This document shows positions 10,292 through 20,774 of a stretch of 64,000 nucleotides of DNA, one piece after another (within the stretch, counting starts at the first letter, position 1; each line of letters opens with the position of its first letter). Below the pieces are notes generated by a model. The model did not search any database. It was given only the letters and a program-made list of their open reading frames with translations, and had not been told where the DNA came from. This stretch comes from an uncultured Roseateles sp. GTDB lineage: Bacteria; Pseudomonadota; Gammaproteobacteria; Burkholderiales; Burkholderiaceae_C. The DNA lies in NCBI RefSeq assembly GCF_963422335.1, contig NZ_OY729424.1:6386001-6450000 (forward strand), written 5' to 3'. Both the position numbers and the translations under genes were made by a program.

Positions 10292-11215
10292 TCAGGCGCG
10301 GTCGGCCACACGCTCGCCCAGCAGGCCGGACGGCCTCAGGGTGAGCACCAGGATGAGGGCGATGAAGGCGAAGATGTCGGCGTAATGGCTGCCGAGGATG
10401 CCGCCGGTCAGGTCACCCAGATAGCCGGCGCCGATGGCCTCGATCAGACCCAGCAGCACGCCACCCAGCATGGCGCCACCGAGGTTGCCGATGCCACCCA
10501 GCACGGCCGCCGTGAAGGCCTTCAGCCCCGGCATGAAGCCCATCGAATGCTGGACCGTGCCGTAGTTGGAGGCCCACATCAGGCCGGCGACGGCGGCCAA
10601 AGCGGCGCCGATGATGAAGGTGGCCGAAATCACCGAGTCGGGCTTGACGCCCATCAGGCCGGCCACGCGCGGGTTCTCCGCCGTGGCCCGCATCGCGCGG
10701 CCCAGCTTGGTGTGATTCACCAGCCACAGCAGACTGACCAGGATCACGCCGGTGGTGATCAGTATCAGGATCTGTGTGACCGTGATGACCGGACCGCCCA
10801 GATCGATCGCCTGTGCCGGCAGCAGCTGCGGGAAAGGCTTGGGGTTGGGCTTCCAGACAATCATCGCCAGGGTCTGCAGCAGCAGCGACATGCCCATGGC
10901 GGTGATCAGTGGCGCCAGGCGCGGTGCATTGCGCAGCGGCCGGTAGGCGATGCGCTCGATGGCGTAGTTCAGGCTGGCGCAGACGACGATGGCGCACAGC
11001 AGTGCAATCGCCATCAGCGCCCAGCCGGGCAGGCCGCTATCGGCCAGCGCGGTGACCACGGTCCAGCTGACCAGGGCCCCGACCATCAGCACCTCGCCAT
11101 GGGCGAAATTGATCAGGTTGATGATGCCGTAGACCATCGTGTAGCCCAGTGCGACCAGCGCGTACATGCTGCCCAGCACCAGACCATTGATGATCTGTTG
11201 CAGAAAAGTCTCCAT
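10292..11215 (-). CDS. livH: Branched-chain amino acid ABC transporter permease LivH
   Basis: An integral membrane permease of 307 residues with eight or so hydrophobic segments, opening METFLQQIINGLVLGSMYAL and carrying NLINFAHGEVLMVGA, both diagnostic of LivH. The cytoplasmic loop GRAMRATAENPRVAGLMGVK is the ATPase contact. It is the first gene of the liv operon. A consensus sigma-54 promoter at 11264-11279 places the start of transcription about 40 bases before its ATG. A divergently transcribed DctB/DctD-type pair, including a sigma-54 activator, begins 260 bases upstream. Confidence 0.95.
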   Translation of the reverse strand: METFLQQIINGLVLGSMYALVALGYTMVYGIINLINFAHGEVLMVGALVSWTVVTALADSGLPGWALMAIALLCAIVVCASLNYAIERIAYRPLRNAPRLAPLITAMGMSLLLQTLAMIVWKPNPKPFPQLLPAQAIDLGGPVITVTQILILITTGVILVSLLWLVNHTKLGRAMRATAENPRVAGLMGVKPDSVISATFIIGAALAAVAGLMWASNYGTVQHSMGFMPGLKAFTAAVLGGIGNLGGAMLGGVLLGLIEAIGAGYLGDLTGGILGSHYADIFAFIALILVLTLRPSGLLGERVADRA

Positions 11216-11263
11216 ATCCCAGCTTCCTTTGCGAGCGGATCTGCCGCCAGACCGTCACAGGTT

Positions 11264-11279
11264 TGCAAGCCACGTGCCA
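11264..11279 (-). promoter_or_regulatory. Sigma-54 (RpoN) promoter of the liv operon
   Basis: On the minus strand the bases read TGGCACGTGGCTTGCA, matching every fixed position of the sigma-54 consensus TGGCACG-N4-TTGCW, with GG and GC exactly 10 bases apart. The predicted start is near 11253, giving a leader of about 38 bases to livH. Sigma-54 promoters need an AAA+ activator, and one is encoded just upstream in the other direction. Confidence 0.8.
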
Positions 11280-11290
11280 TAAATCACGTT

Positions 11291-11309
11291 CCTCGGGTAA
11301 CTACCGAGG
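11291..11309. promoter_or_regulatory. Imperfect palindrome upstream of the sigma-54 promoter
   Basis: CCTCGGGTAACTACCGAGG has arms CCTC/GAGG and GGTA/TACC with one bulged base. It lies 12 bases upstream of the -24 element of the liv promoter, in the 259-base divergent region with dctB. It may be an activator site, although activators of this class often bind further away. The rest of the region shows no other clear signal. Confidence 0.35.
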
Positions 11310-11474
11310 GCGCACGGGGCCGAGCGAAGGCGCCGCGGGCGCGCCGCGGACCGGAGTGGGCGGAAATCGACACAGCCGCCACCCAGGCCGTGCGGACTTC
11401 GACACAGCGTCCGCCCCAGCCTCCCGATTCGTCGCGGGACAGCGGCCTGGCCTTTGGGCACACTGTCGGACTTG

Positions 11475-13383
11475 ATGCCACAGCCGCCCCCCGCCCTTCC
11501 CACCCTCCCCGCCAGCCTGCTGCAGCTGATCCTGCTGCTGGTCCGCCGTCTGGCCCGGCGCCTGAGCCGCCCCAGCTTTGTGGCCTATGCCAGCCTGGGC
11601 CTGTTCGCGCTGGGCATGCTGTTCGGCTACAGCTGGAGCGAGCGCACCGGCATGGCCCAGCTGGCGGCCGTGGCCAGCGAGCGGCTGGAGCTCTATGCCG
11701 CCACCCTGGAGGCCGAGATGGCGCGCCACGCCTATCTGCCCAGCCTGATCGCCATCGACGCCGATGTGCTGGCCATGCTGCAGGCGCCCGAGGACCAGCG
11801 CCTGCGCCACCAGGCCGGCCTGCGGCTGGCGCGCATCAATGCCCGGGCCGGCGCCATCATGAGCTACATCACCGACGACCAGGGCCAGGTGCTGGCGGCC
11901 AGCCAGGCAGGCGCCTCGGCGCAGGCCGATGACAACGCCCGCCGCCAGGCCATGGGCTTTGGCGACAACCCCGGCCATTTCTTCGCCGCCAATGCCTTCA
12001 ATGGCAGCGTGGACTTCTTTCTGGTGCAGCCGCTGCACCGCGGTGGCAAGCGCACCGGTCTGATCGTCGTCAAGCTCAATCTGGGCCCGCTGGAGGCCAC
12101 CTGGGTCGATCTGGGCCTGCGCTCCCAGGCCGAGAAGCTGATGGTGGTGGACGACAACGACGTCGTCATCATGTCCTCGGTGCCGGGCTGGAAGTACCAC
12201 CTGCTGGGCCCGGCCGACTCCGCCCGCCGTGCCGAGCTGCGGGCCACCGGCCGCTATGCCGGCGGTGCGCTGCTGCCGCTGGGCGCGGACACCGAGGCCA
12301 TGCCCCAGCTCGACGCCAGCCTGGTGCGCCTGCCCATCACCGAGCCGGGCCAGCCGAGGCCGGGCTCCTGGCTGCTGGCCCAGGAGCGCGCCGTCGTGCC
12401 GCTGGGTGTGCGCCTGGTCACCCTGTCCGACCCGGCCGAGGTCTGGAAGCAGGCGCGCTACGCGGCCTGGGGCGGCGGCGCCTTCGGCGCCTTCGTCGGC
12501 ATGCTGGCCCTCTACCTGGTGTCGCGCCAGCGCGCGCTGCGCCAGCTGTTCAAGGCACAGAACGAGTTGCAACGCGCCCATGGCCAGCTGGAACGCCTGG
12601 TCGATGAGCGCACCGGCGAGCTGCGCAACACCAACGAGGAACTGAAGCGCCAGATCGCCCAGCGCCTGCAGGCCGAGGACGAGCTGATGCAGGCCGGCAA
12701 GCTGGCCGCGCTGGGCCAGCTGTCGGCCGGCATCTCGCACGAGATCAACCAGCCGCTGACGGCGCTGCGCGCGCTGTCGCGCAACAGCCTGCAGCTGCTG
12801 GAGCATGGGCGGCACGCCAGCGTGGCCGAGAACCTGCGCGCCATCGACGACATGGTCGAGCGCATGGGCCGCATCACCCGCCAGCTGAAGAATTTCGCGC
12901 GCAAGGCCGAGCCCACGCACGGGCCGGTGTCGCTGGCCGCCGCCGTGCAGGCCGCGCAGCAGTTGCTGGGGCACCGCCTGCAGGCCGAGCAGGTGCAGTT
13001 CAGCGCCGAGATCGATGCGCGCCTGCGCGTGCGCTGCGAGAGCTACCGGCTGGAGCAGGTGCTGGTCAATCTGGCCGCCAATGCGATGGATGCGATGCGC
13101 GACGCCGCGCTCAAGCAATTGAGCATCAGCGCCGCCGTCGAGGGTGAACGCGTCTGGGTGCGCGTCACCGACAGCGCCTGCGGTCTCGATGATGCGCAGT
13201 TGGCCCGGCTGTTCGAGCCCTTCTTCACCACCAAGCCGGCCGGCGAGGGCCTGGGCCTGGGCCTGGTGATCTCATCGAAAATCGTCCACGAGTTTGGCGG
13301 TACGCTGCGGGGCCGGCGCGCCGATCGCGGCACCGGCATGGTTTTCGAGTTTGACCTGGCTTTGGCACAAGAGGATGACCCGC

Positions 13384-13391
<8 letters not shown>
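11475..13391 (+). CDS. dctB: DctB-type C4-dicarboxylate/acidic amino acid sensor histidine kinase
   Basis: A membrane kinase of 638 residues. A first membrane helix (about 29-45) is followed by a ~285-residue periplasmic double-PAS sensor resembling the DctB fold, a second helix (about 336-355), a coiled linker, HisKA with phospho-acceptor His422 in LSAGISHEINQPLTALRAL, and HATPase with NLAANAMDAM and GEGLGLGLVIS. The start is ATG at 11475; the frame is open upstream without a better start. It overlaps the response regulator by eight bases. DctB relatives sense C4-dicarboxylates or, in the AauS branch, acidic amino acids; which applies here is not decided. Confidence 0.85.
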
Positions 13392-14721
<1,330 letters not shown>

Positions 14722-14733
14722 CGCGGCGCCGCT

Positions 14734-15666
14734 TCAACGGTAGTGCTGCGGGTCCGGCGAGTCGGTGGGCTGCTGTATCACCCGCCTGAAGGCTTCGCTC
14801 AGCGGCAGCTGCAGGTTCACGCCCTTGGGAGGAATCGGCGCCAGGAACCAGCGCCGGTAGATGGCCAGGATCTCGCCGCTGCGATACAGCTCGGCCAGCA
14901 CGCCGTCGGCCAGCTGCTTGAACTGCGGGTCGTCGCGCGGCAGGCCGATGGCATAGGGCTCGACCGAATAGGCCGCGTCGGAGATCACATACTCGTCGGC
15001 GTTGGCAATGCCGGCCAGGGCCACGCGCAGCAGCACGTCGTCCATCGCATAGGCCACGGCGCGGTCGGTCTGCACCATGCGGAAGGCGTCGCGGTCGTCC
15101 AGGCCGGCCAGTATCTTCATGTCCAGACTGCGCGACTGGTTCAGGTGGTGCAGGAACTGGATGCTGGTGGTGGCAATCGTCGAGCTGACCGGCTGACCCC
15201 GCAAGTCATCGATGCCGCGTATGCCCGACACCCGCTTGGACAGCAGCCGGCTCTCGGCCACGAAGGTGGTCAGCGAGAACGCCTGCGTGCGCTGGCGCTC
15301 GATGGTGTTGGTGGTGATGCCACACTCAAGATCGACCGTGCCATTGGCCACCATGGGCATGCGCGTGGCCGAGGTCACCGGCACCAGCTTGATCTCCAGC
15401 TCGGGCATGTCCAGGCGCTTCTTCACCGCCTCGATGATGTGGCGGCACAGATCGATCGAATAGCCCACCGGCGCGCGCTTGGCGTCGAGGTACGAGAACG
15501 GTGGCGAGGCAACGCGAAAGCCCAGCGCCAGCACCCCGGTATCGCGCAGCTTGCGCAGGGTCGGCGACTCTGCCCCCTGGGCCCATGCCGCTGGCATCTG
15601 CAACATCAGGCAGATCAGCAGACAGGCCAGCAATCGGGGCGCGAACCAGCGGGGCAAGGGGAACAT
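14734..15666 (-). CDS. Family 3 periplasmic substrate-binding protein (Glu/Asp type)
   Basis: A secreted binding protein of 310 residues with signal peptide (MFPLPRWFAPRLLACLLICLMLQMPAAWAQ). Mature motifs TGVLALGFRVASPPFSYLDAKRAPVGYSIDLCRHI and NGTVDLECGITTNTIERQ match the glutamate/aspartate GltI-like group. No permease or ATPase genes accompany it, so it may feed a distant transporter or act as a sensor partner. It converges on the DctB/DctD pair with only 12 bases between; AauR/AauS-type pairs control such proteins in pseudomonads, so a functional link is plausible but inferred. The start at 15666 was chosen because it begins the signal peptide. Confidence 0.85.
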   Translation of the reverse strand: MFPLPRWFAPRLLACLLICLMLQMPAAWAQGAESPTLRKLRDTGVLALGFRVASPPFSYLDAKRAPVGYSIDLCRHIIEAVKKRLDMPELEIKLVPVTSATRMPMVANGTVDLECGITTNTIERQRTQAFSLTTFVAESRLLSKRVSGIRGIDDLRGQPVSSTIATTSIQFLHHLNQSRSLDMKILAGLDDRDAFRMVQTDRAVAYAMDDVLLRVALAGIANADEYVISDAAYSVEPYAIGLPRDDPQFKQLADGVLAELYRSGEILAIYRRWFLAPIPPKGVNLQLPLSEAFRRVIQQPTDSPDPQHYR

Positions 15667-15740
15667 GGAACCGGGACGATGAAATCGCACCCATTGTCGC
15701 AAAACATGCAAAGCCGGCCAGGCACACCCAGGCCCGGCCC

Positions 15741-17033
15741 TCACTCATCCGTCAACGCCACCCCTTCCAGCTGGGCGATCACCTCCTGCACCAGGGCCTG
15801 GTCGGCGGCGCTCATCAGGCCCGAGCGCAGCAGCGCGGCACGCTTGAGCTCGCGCATGCGCCAGCTGAACTCGCGCACCAGGGCCACCACCTCCAGCTCG
15901 ATCTCGGCGTCTTGCGGCGCCAGCTCGCGCACGATGTGCTGCGGGCCATGCAGGTCCAGGCCGGCGCTGGAAAACGCGGCCTGCAGCTGCTGCATGCGCT
16001 GGCCGCACAGGGCCAGCATGGCCTTGAGCTCGGGGTTGGCGTCACCCAGCCGCGCCCGAATCAGCAGGCGGGAGTCACGGAAGCGCTGCAGCACCTCGGC
16101 CACGCGAATCGCCCGCGGCAGCACATCGTGCAGGCTGCGCCCCTCGTCGGCCAGGTGGCTGCTCTCGTCGCTGGCGCGGCTGGCGGCGCGCACGATCTCC
16201 AGCAGGATGTCGCTGAACTCGCCCGGCATCAGCTTGGTCGCCACGCTGGCATGGGCCACCGGACTGGCGCCGGCCTCGGTCAAACCCATCAGCCACTCGG
16301 CGCAGGCCAGGATCTGCGACTCGGTGGCGAACTGATCCGCCGCCAGGCCACGCGGATAGCCAAAGCCATCGAGCCGCTCATGGTGGCTGAGCACCAGTTC
16401 GGCAATGGCCGGACCAGCGCCCTCCATCTCGCGCAGCACATGGTGGCCGCTGACCGGATGGCCGGCAATATGCTTCCACTGGTCCATCTGCAGATCGGTG
16501 CCTCGCAGCAGATAGGCCGGGGCGATATAGAGCTCGCCCACGTCATGCAGCAGGCCGGCGATGGCCAGCTGGCGATGGCCGTCGACATCGCCGGGCCGCA
16601 GCCGGCGCGCGAGCGACATCGCCAACAGGGCCACACCGACGCAATGCTCCAGCCGGCCGGGTTGATGTTCGGCGTAGACGGTCAGCAGCGACTGCACCGC
16701 CGGCGCCAATTTCAGCAGGCTGACCGAGACGGCCACGGCCTGGGCGCGGGCGTCGAGGCCCAGGGCGTTGAGCAGCGGATGGCGGTCCAGCTGGGCCTGC
16801 GCGGCAGCGCGTATCTGCTCGCCGCTGACCCCATCGGCCACCGCCACGCAGTCTTCCAACGGGCGGCTGAGCTTGTGCTGCAGCAGGCGGTCACGCACCT
16901 CGGCATCAATGCGCGCGCCCTTGGCCAGCAGCTTCATGCCATTGCGGGTGACGATGTCCTGGGTGACCTCGACCTCATGCGAGGCGCCGGCCGCAACCAC
17001 ATGGTCAAGATAGTGCTCGTTGACGTCGCTCAT
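15741..17033 (-). CDS. HD-GYP domain cyclic-di-GMP phosphodiesterase
   Basis: A cytoplasmic protein of 430 residues. A ~130-residue N-terminal region of unknown fold resembles the DUF3391-like lead of HD-GYP proteins. The HD-GYP domain follows, with metal ligands HD at 163-164 (LLHDVGELY) and HHERLDGFGYPRGL, which contains the diagnostic GYP at 225-227. All core motifs are present, so hydrolysis of cyclic-di-GMP to pGpG or GMP is likely. A ~130-residue helical tail has no assignment. The start at 17033 (MSDVNEHY) has GAGGGG six bases upstream. It is transcribed divergently from the antiporter gene. Confidence 0.88.
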   Translation of the reverse strand: MSDVNEHYLDHVVAAGASHEVEVTQDIVTRNGMKLLAKGARIDAEVRDRLLQHKLSRPLEDCVAVADGVSGEQIRAAAQAQLDRHPLLNALGLDARAQAVAVSVSLLKLAPAVQSLLTVYAEHQPGRLEHCVGVALLAMSLARRLRPGDVDGHRQLAIAGLLHDVGELYIAPAYLLRGTDLQMDQWKHIAGHPVSGHHVLREMEGAGPAIAELVLSHHERLDGFGYPRGLAADQFATESQILACAEWLMGLTEAGASPVAHASVATKLMPGEFSDILLEIVRAASRASDESSHLADEGRSLHDVLPRAIRVAEVLQRFRDSRLLIRARLGDANPELKAMLALCGQRMQQLQAAFSSAGLDLHGPQHIVRELAPQDAEIELEVVALVREFSWRMRELKRAALLRSGLMSAADQALVQEVIAQLEGVALTDE

Positions 17034-17139
17034 GCCCATCCCCTCGGACCGATTGTCTGACTTTTGCCGGCACCGCGGGGCTGAAAAATGGCCTGTGCCA
17101 AACTGCCGCCATACCCCCTCAACCAGGAGCCCCGCCAGG

Positions 17140-18843
17140 ATGCCGCACGACGTCACGCTGATCACCACCCTCGCCGCCGGCTTCGGCCTCGCCCTCGTGC
17201 TCGGTTTCGTCGCCCTGCGGCTGAAGCTGCCGGCCCTGGTCGGCTACCTGATCGCCGGCGTGGCCATTGGCCCGTTCACCCCGGGCTTCGTCGGCGACAT
17301 GGCTATCGCCTCCCAGCTGGCCGAGATCGGCGTGATGCTGCTGATGTTCGGCGTCGGACTGCACTTCTCGCTCGACGATCTGATGGCGGTGCGCAAGATC
17401 GCCCTGCCCGGTGCCGTGGCCCAGATGGCCGTGGCCACCGCCTTGGGCATGGGCGTGTCACATGCCTGGGGCTGGAGCCTCGGCGCCGGCCTGGTTTTCG
17501 GGCTGAGCCTGTCGGTGGCCAGCACCGTGGTGCTGCTGAAAGCACTGGAGGCCCGCGGCGTCGAGAACTCGATCAACGGCCGCATCGCCATCGGCTGGCT
17601 GATCGTCGAAGACCTGGCCATGGTGCTGGTGCTGGTGCTGCTGCCGGCACTCTCCGGCGTGCTGGGCGGGGTCACGCCGGGGGGCGCGGCCGCCCCGGCA
17701 GATACCGCCGCGATCTGGCTGGCGCTGGGCAAGACGCTGCTGCAGGTGGCCGTCTTCATCGCGCTGATGCTGGTGGTCGGCCGGCGCTTCTTCCCCTGGC
17801 TGCTGTGGCAGGTCACCAAGACCGGCTCGCGCGAACTGTTCACGCTGTGCGTGGTGGCCGCGGCCGTGACGATTGCCTACGGCTCGGCGGCGCTGTTCGG
17901 TGTGTCATTCGCGCTGGGGGCGTTTTTTGCCGGCATGGTGATGCGCGAATCGAAGTTCAGCCATCGCGCCGCCGAGGAGTCACTGCCGCTGCGCGACGCC
18001 TTCGCCGTGCTGTTCTTCGTGTCGGTGGGCATGCTGTTCGACCCCCATGTGCTGGTCGACCGTCCGCTGCAGGTGCTGGCCGTGGTGGCCATCATCATCC
18101 TGGGCAAATCGCTGGTGGCAGCGGCCGTGGTGCTGCTGTTCCGCTACCCGCTGAACACCGCCCTTACCGTCTCGGCCAGCCTGGCGCAGATCGGCGAGTT
18201 CTCCTTCATCCTGGCCGGTCTTGGCGTGTCGCTGAAGCTGCTGCCTCCCGAGGGGCAGAGCCTGATACTGGCCGGCGCACTGATCTCGATGGCGCTCAAT
18301 CCGCTGGTGTTTTCGCTGATCGAACCAGCGCAGCGCTGGATACGCGCCCGCTCCTCGCTGGCACGCCGGCTGGAGGCCAGCGACGACCCGCTGGCCGAAC
18401 TGCCCGCCGCCACAGACGACAAATACCTGGCCCGCCAAGTCGTGCTGGTGGGTTACGGGCGCGTCGGCCGGCACATCGCCGAGGCACTGAGCGAGGCGGG
18501 CCAGCCCTTTGTCGTGGCCGACCACAACCGCGAACGCATCGAGGCCCTGCGCGAGCGCGGCATACCCGCCGTGCTGGGTGATGCCAGCGAGCCGGCGGTG
18601 CTGATACAGGCCCATATCGCCCGCGCCCGCATGCTGGTGCTGGCCACGCCGGACACCGTCAGCGTGCGCAAGATGATCGAAATCGCACGCACCCTCAACC
18701 CCGCCATCCAGACCCTGGTGCGCAGCCACAACGAGGAAGAGGCGCAACGGCTGGAGGCCGACGGCGCCGGCCGGGTGTTCCTGGGCGAGCGCGAGCTGGC
18801 CCAGGCGATGGTGCGTGAGGTGCTGGCAGCCCGCCAGGCCTGA
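17140..18843 (+). CDS. CPA2-family cation:proton antiporter with RCK domain (YbaL/KefB-like)
   Basis: An inner-membrane antiporter of 567 residues. About 12 hydrophobic segments fill residues 1-405, including GYLIAGVAIGPFTPGF and the ion-site region SLAQIGEFSFILAGLG typical of the Kef branch. After a linker, a TrkA-N/RCK domain starts at about 428 with the Rossmann motif VVLVGYGRVGRHIAEAL, which binds nucleotide and gates transport. Potassium or sodium efflux in exchange for protons is likely. ATG at 17140 has AGGAG ten bases upstream. No KefF/KefG-like ancillary gene is next to it. Confidence 0.9.
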   Translation: MPHDVTLITTLAAGFGLALVLGFVALRLKLPALVGYLIAGVAIGPFTPGFVGDMAIASQLAEIGVMLLMFGVGLHFSLDDLMAVRKIALPGAVAQMAVATALGMGVSHAWGWSLGAGLVFGLSLSVASTVVLLKALEARGVENSINGRIAIGWLIVEDLAMVLVLVLLPALSGVLGGVTPGGAAAPADTAAIWLALGKTLLQVAVFIALMLVVGRRFFPWLLWQVTKTGSRELFTLCVVAAAVTIAYGSAALFGVSFALGAFFAGMVMRESKFSHRAAEESLPLRDAFAVLFFVSVGMLFDPHVLVDRPLQVLAVVAIIILGKSLVAAAVVLLFRYPLNTALTVSASLAQIGEFSFILAGLGVSLKLLPPEGQSLILAGALISMALNPLVFSLIEPAQRWIRARSSLARRLEASDDPLAELPAATDDKYLARQVVLVGYGRVGRHIAEALSEAGQPFVVADHNRERIEALRERGIPAVLGDASEPAVLIQAHIARARMLVLATPDTVSVRKMIEIARTLNPAIQTLVRSHNEEEAQRLEADGAGRVFLGERELAQAMVREVLAARQA

Positions 18844-18934
18844 TCCATCAGCCGTCGGCAAACCGAGGTCAGCGGCTCGAACTCAGCGTTGTGGCAAGCT
18901 ACGGACTATCCGGACAGCGCCCTGGGAGATGCCC

Positions 18935-19162
18935 ATGACCATCACTCTTGAAACACTCCAGGCAGAAGTATTGCGCCTATCACCAGCCGACAGGGCAAAG
19001 CTGCTTGATCGCCTGATCGCCAGCCTGGATGTGGACGCTGGCGCCGAAGCCGCCTGGGATGAGTTGGCTGATCAACGTGAGCAGGAACTTGCGGTCGGCG
19101 TTGCTGCCGCTGTGCCGCTTGATGTTGCCATCGCAAGGCTTGAAGCCCGCTTCCCTGGATGA
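18935..19162 (+). CDS. Addiction module antitoxin component
   Basis: A small acidic protein of 75 residues (MTITLETLQAEVLRLSPADRAKLLDRLIASLD...) that matches the putative addiction-module component family found with ParE/RelE toxins. The start at 18935 has GGGAG six bases upstream; ATG at 18929 sits directly against that motif. Its stop overlaps the toxin start as ATGA. Base composition here is visibly lower in GC than the flanking genes, consistent with acquisition. It should neutralise the toxin and probably represses the pair. Confidence 0.8.
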   Translation: MTITLETLQAEVLRLSPADRAKLLDRLIASLDVDAGAEAAWDELADQREQELAVGVAAAVPLDVAIARLEARFPG

Positions 19163-19452
19163 AGGTGGCGCTTCACCCAGCAGCAGAACGGGATATTCAC
19201 GAAGCTGCGGCCTTCTACGAGCGGGAAGGCTCGCCCAAAGTGGCAGCCCGCTTCGTTGCCGAGTTCAAGCGGCTCGCAACACTGCTCCTCGAGCATCCGG
19301 AGATTGGCTCACCGCGCTCAAAAGGGCGTCGTGGTTTCTCCATGGCTGTTTTTCCCTACACCGTGATTTACCGCGCGAGCGCCGACGAGATCAAGATCCT
19401 CGTTGTCAAGCACGATCGCAAGCGCCCGGGATTTGGTGCAAGCCGGTCGTAG
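19159..19452 (+). CDS. RelE/ParE-family toxin
   Basis: A basic 97-residue protein with the RelE/ParE fold signature: N-terminal strand and helix VALHPAAERDIHEAAAFYE, a second helix ARFVAEFKRLATLLLEHPEIG, then the strands GRRGFSMAVFPYTVIYRASADEIKILVVKHDRKRPGF. The family contains ribosome-dependent mRNA nucleases (RelE) and gyrase inhibitors (ParE); this one looks nearer ParE by its PYTVIYR and VKHDRKRPG strands. It is translationally coupled to the antitoxin by a 4-base overlap. Confidence 0.85.
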   Translation: MKVALHPAAERDIHEAAAFYEREGSPKVAARFVAEFKRLATLLLEHPEIGSPRSKGRRGFSMAVFPYTVIYRASADEIKILVVKHDRKRPGFGASRS

Positions 19453-19464
19453 TTGCGGTGCCGC

Positions 19465-20643
19465 CTAAACCACCGCATCCCGCTCCCGCAGCAGCGCCGC
19501 CAGCAGCCCCATGCCCACCAGCAGCACGGTCGCCGTCAGCCACAGCGCGCCCTGGTAGCTGCCGCTGGCCTGGGCCATGCTGCCGGCCAGGGCGGGCGCG
19601 GTGATCTGGGCCACGCCGTAGCTCAGGGTCAGGCGCGCCATGGCCTTGCCGGGGTTGGCCGGTGAGCGGCGGCCGACCAGGGCCAGCGTCAGGCTGACGA
19701 TGCCGATGAAGGTGGCGCCATACAGCAGCGCGCCGGCCAGGGCCGCCGCCAGCGAGCCCGACAGCGCCGGCAGCACCACCGACAGCGTCTGCAGGCCGAA
19801 GGCCAGCAGCAGGGCCTTCAACTCGCCAACGCGCCGGGCGATGCGGTCCCACAGAAACACCGCCGGCATCGCCGCCAGACCGACCAGCAGCCAGGCCAGC
19901 GGCCCGCGCCCGGCCAGCAGCGGCTGGCGTTCGACAATGGCCACGGTGAAGGTGGCGCTGATCACAAAGCCCCAGCCGGCGCAGAAGTAGCAGGCAATCA
20001 TCAGCCCCATCCAGCGCCGCGACGGTGCTGCGCCGTCGCCATGGCCAGGCTTGACCGCTGGCGGCACCGGCGGGCGCCAGCCCCAGGCCGGCAGAAGGAA
20101 CAGCAGCCCCGCTGCGGCAAGGCCCAGCCAGTGGCCGGCCCAGTCCAGTTGCCAGGCGCTCAAGGCCATCGAACCGATGGCCGAGACGACGATGCCCAGC
20201 CCCAGGCCGATGAAATGCAGGCCCAGCTCCGGGCGGCGCCCGGCGCGCATCAGCCAGTTCAGCACCAGGCCGGAGCCGAACAGCATGCCGGCCGCGCCGC
20301 ACAGCCCGCCGACATAGCGCGACAGCGCCCACAGCAGCGGATCGGTGGTGAGCCCCATCAGCCCCGTGCTGAGCAGGGCCAGCCACAGGCCGGCGCCATA
20401 GATGCGTTGGCGCAGCCGGGCGTCATCCAGCCAGGAGGCGAGCAGCGCACCGCTCATGTAGCCGAGGTAGTTGATCGCCGCCAGCCAGCCGCCGGCGGCG
20501 TCACCAAGGCCGGCCTGGGCCTGCATCAGCGGCAGCAGCGGCGTGTAGGCGAAGCGCGCCAGGCCAATCGTCAGCACCAGGCCGCAGATGCCGCCGGTGA
20601 TGACTTGCCAGGGTGCCAGGTGATGCGATTCGTCGATGCTCAT
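19465..20643 (-). CDS. MFS transporter, YbfB/YjiJ family
   Basis: A major-facilitator protein of 392 residues with 12 hydrophobic segments. The opening GICGLVLTIGLARFAYTPLLPLMQ and GWLAAINYLGYMSGALLASW are typical of the YbfB/YjiJ family, whose substrates are largely unknown. The start at 20643 (MSIDESHH) places the first helix at residue 14. It ends 12 bases from the convergent toxin gene and runs divergently from the ethylene-receptor-like kinase, with a 131-base gap holding no clear operator. Confidence 0.85.
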   Translation of the reverse strand: MSIDESHHLAPWQVITGGICGLVLTIGLARFAYTPLLPLMQAQAGLGDAAGGWLAAINYLGYMSGALLASWLDDARLRQRIYGAGLWLALLSTGLMGLTTDPLLWALSRYVGGLCGAAGMLFGSGLVLNWLMRAGRRPELGLHFIGLGLGIVVSAIGSMALSAWQLDWAGHWLGLAAAGLLFLLPAWGWRPPVPPAVKPGHGDGAAPSRRWMGLMIACYFCAGWGFVISATFTVAIVERQPLLAGRGPLAWLLVGLAAMPAVFLWDRIARRVGELKALLLAFGLQTLSVVLPALSGSLAAALAGALLYGATFIGIVSLTLALVGRRSPANPGKAMARLTLSYGVAQITAPALAGSMAQASGSYQGALWLTATVLLVGMGLLAALLRERDAVV

Positions 20644-20774
20644 GGCGCAGCAGCTTAGCCGCGGCCGCGGCTTTGCGGCCAGGCCCGGACACATTTGATC
20701 TTGTGCTCGTGCGAGCTGCGGCGCACCATGGCGGCACCACCGGTCGCGGGCCATGTGCTCAAGGAGTTCGCCGT

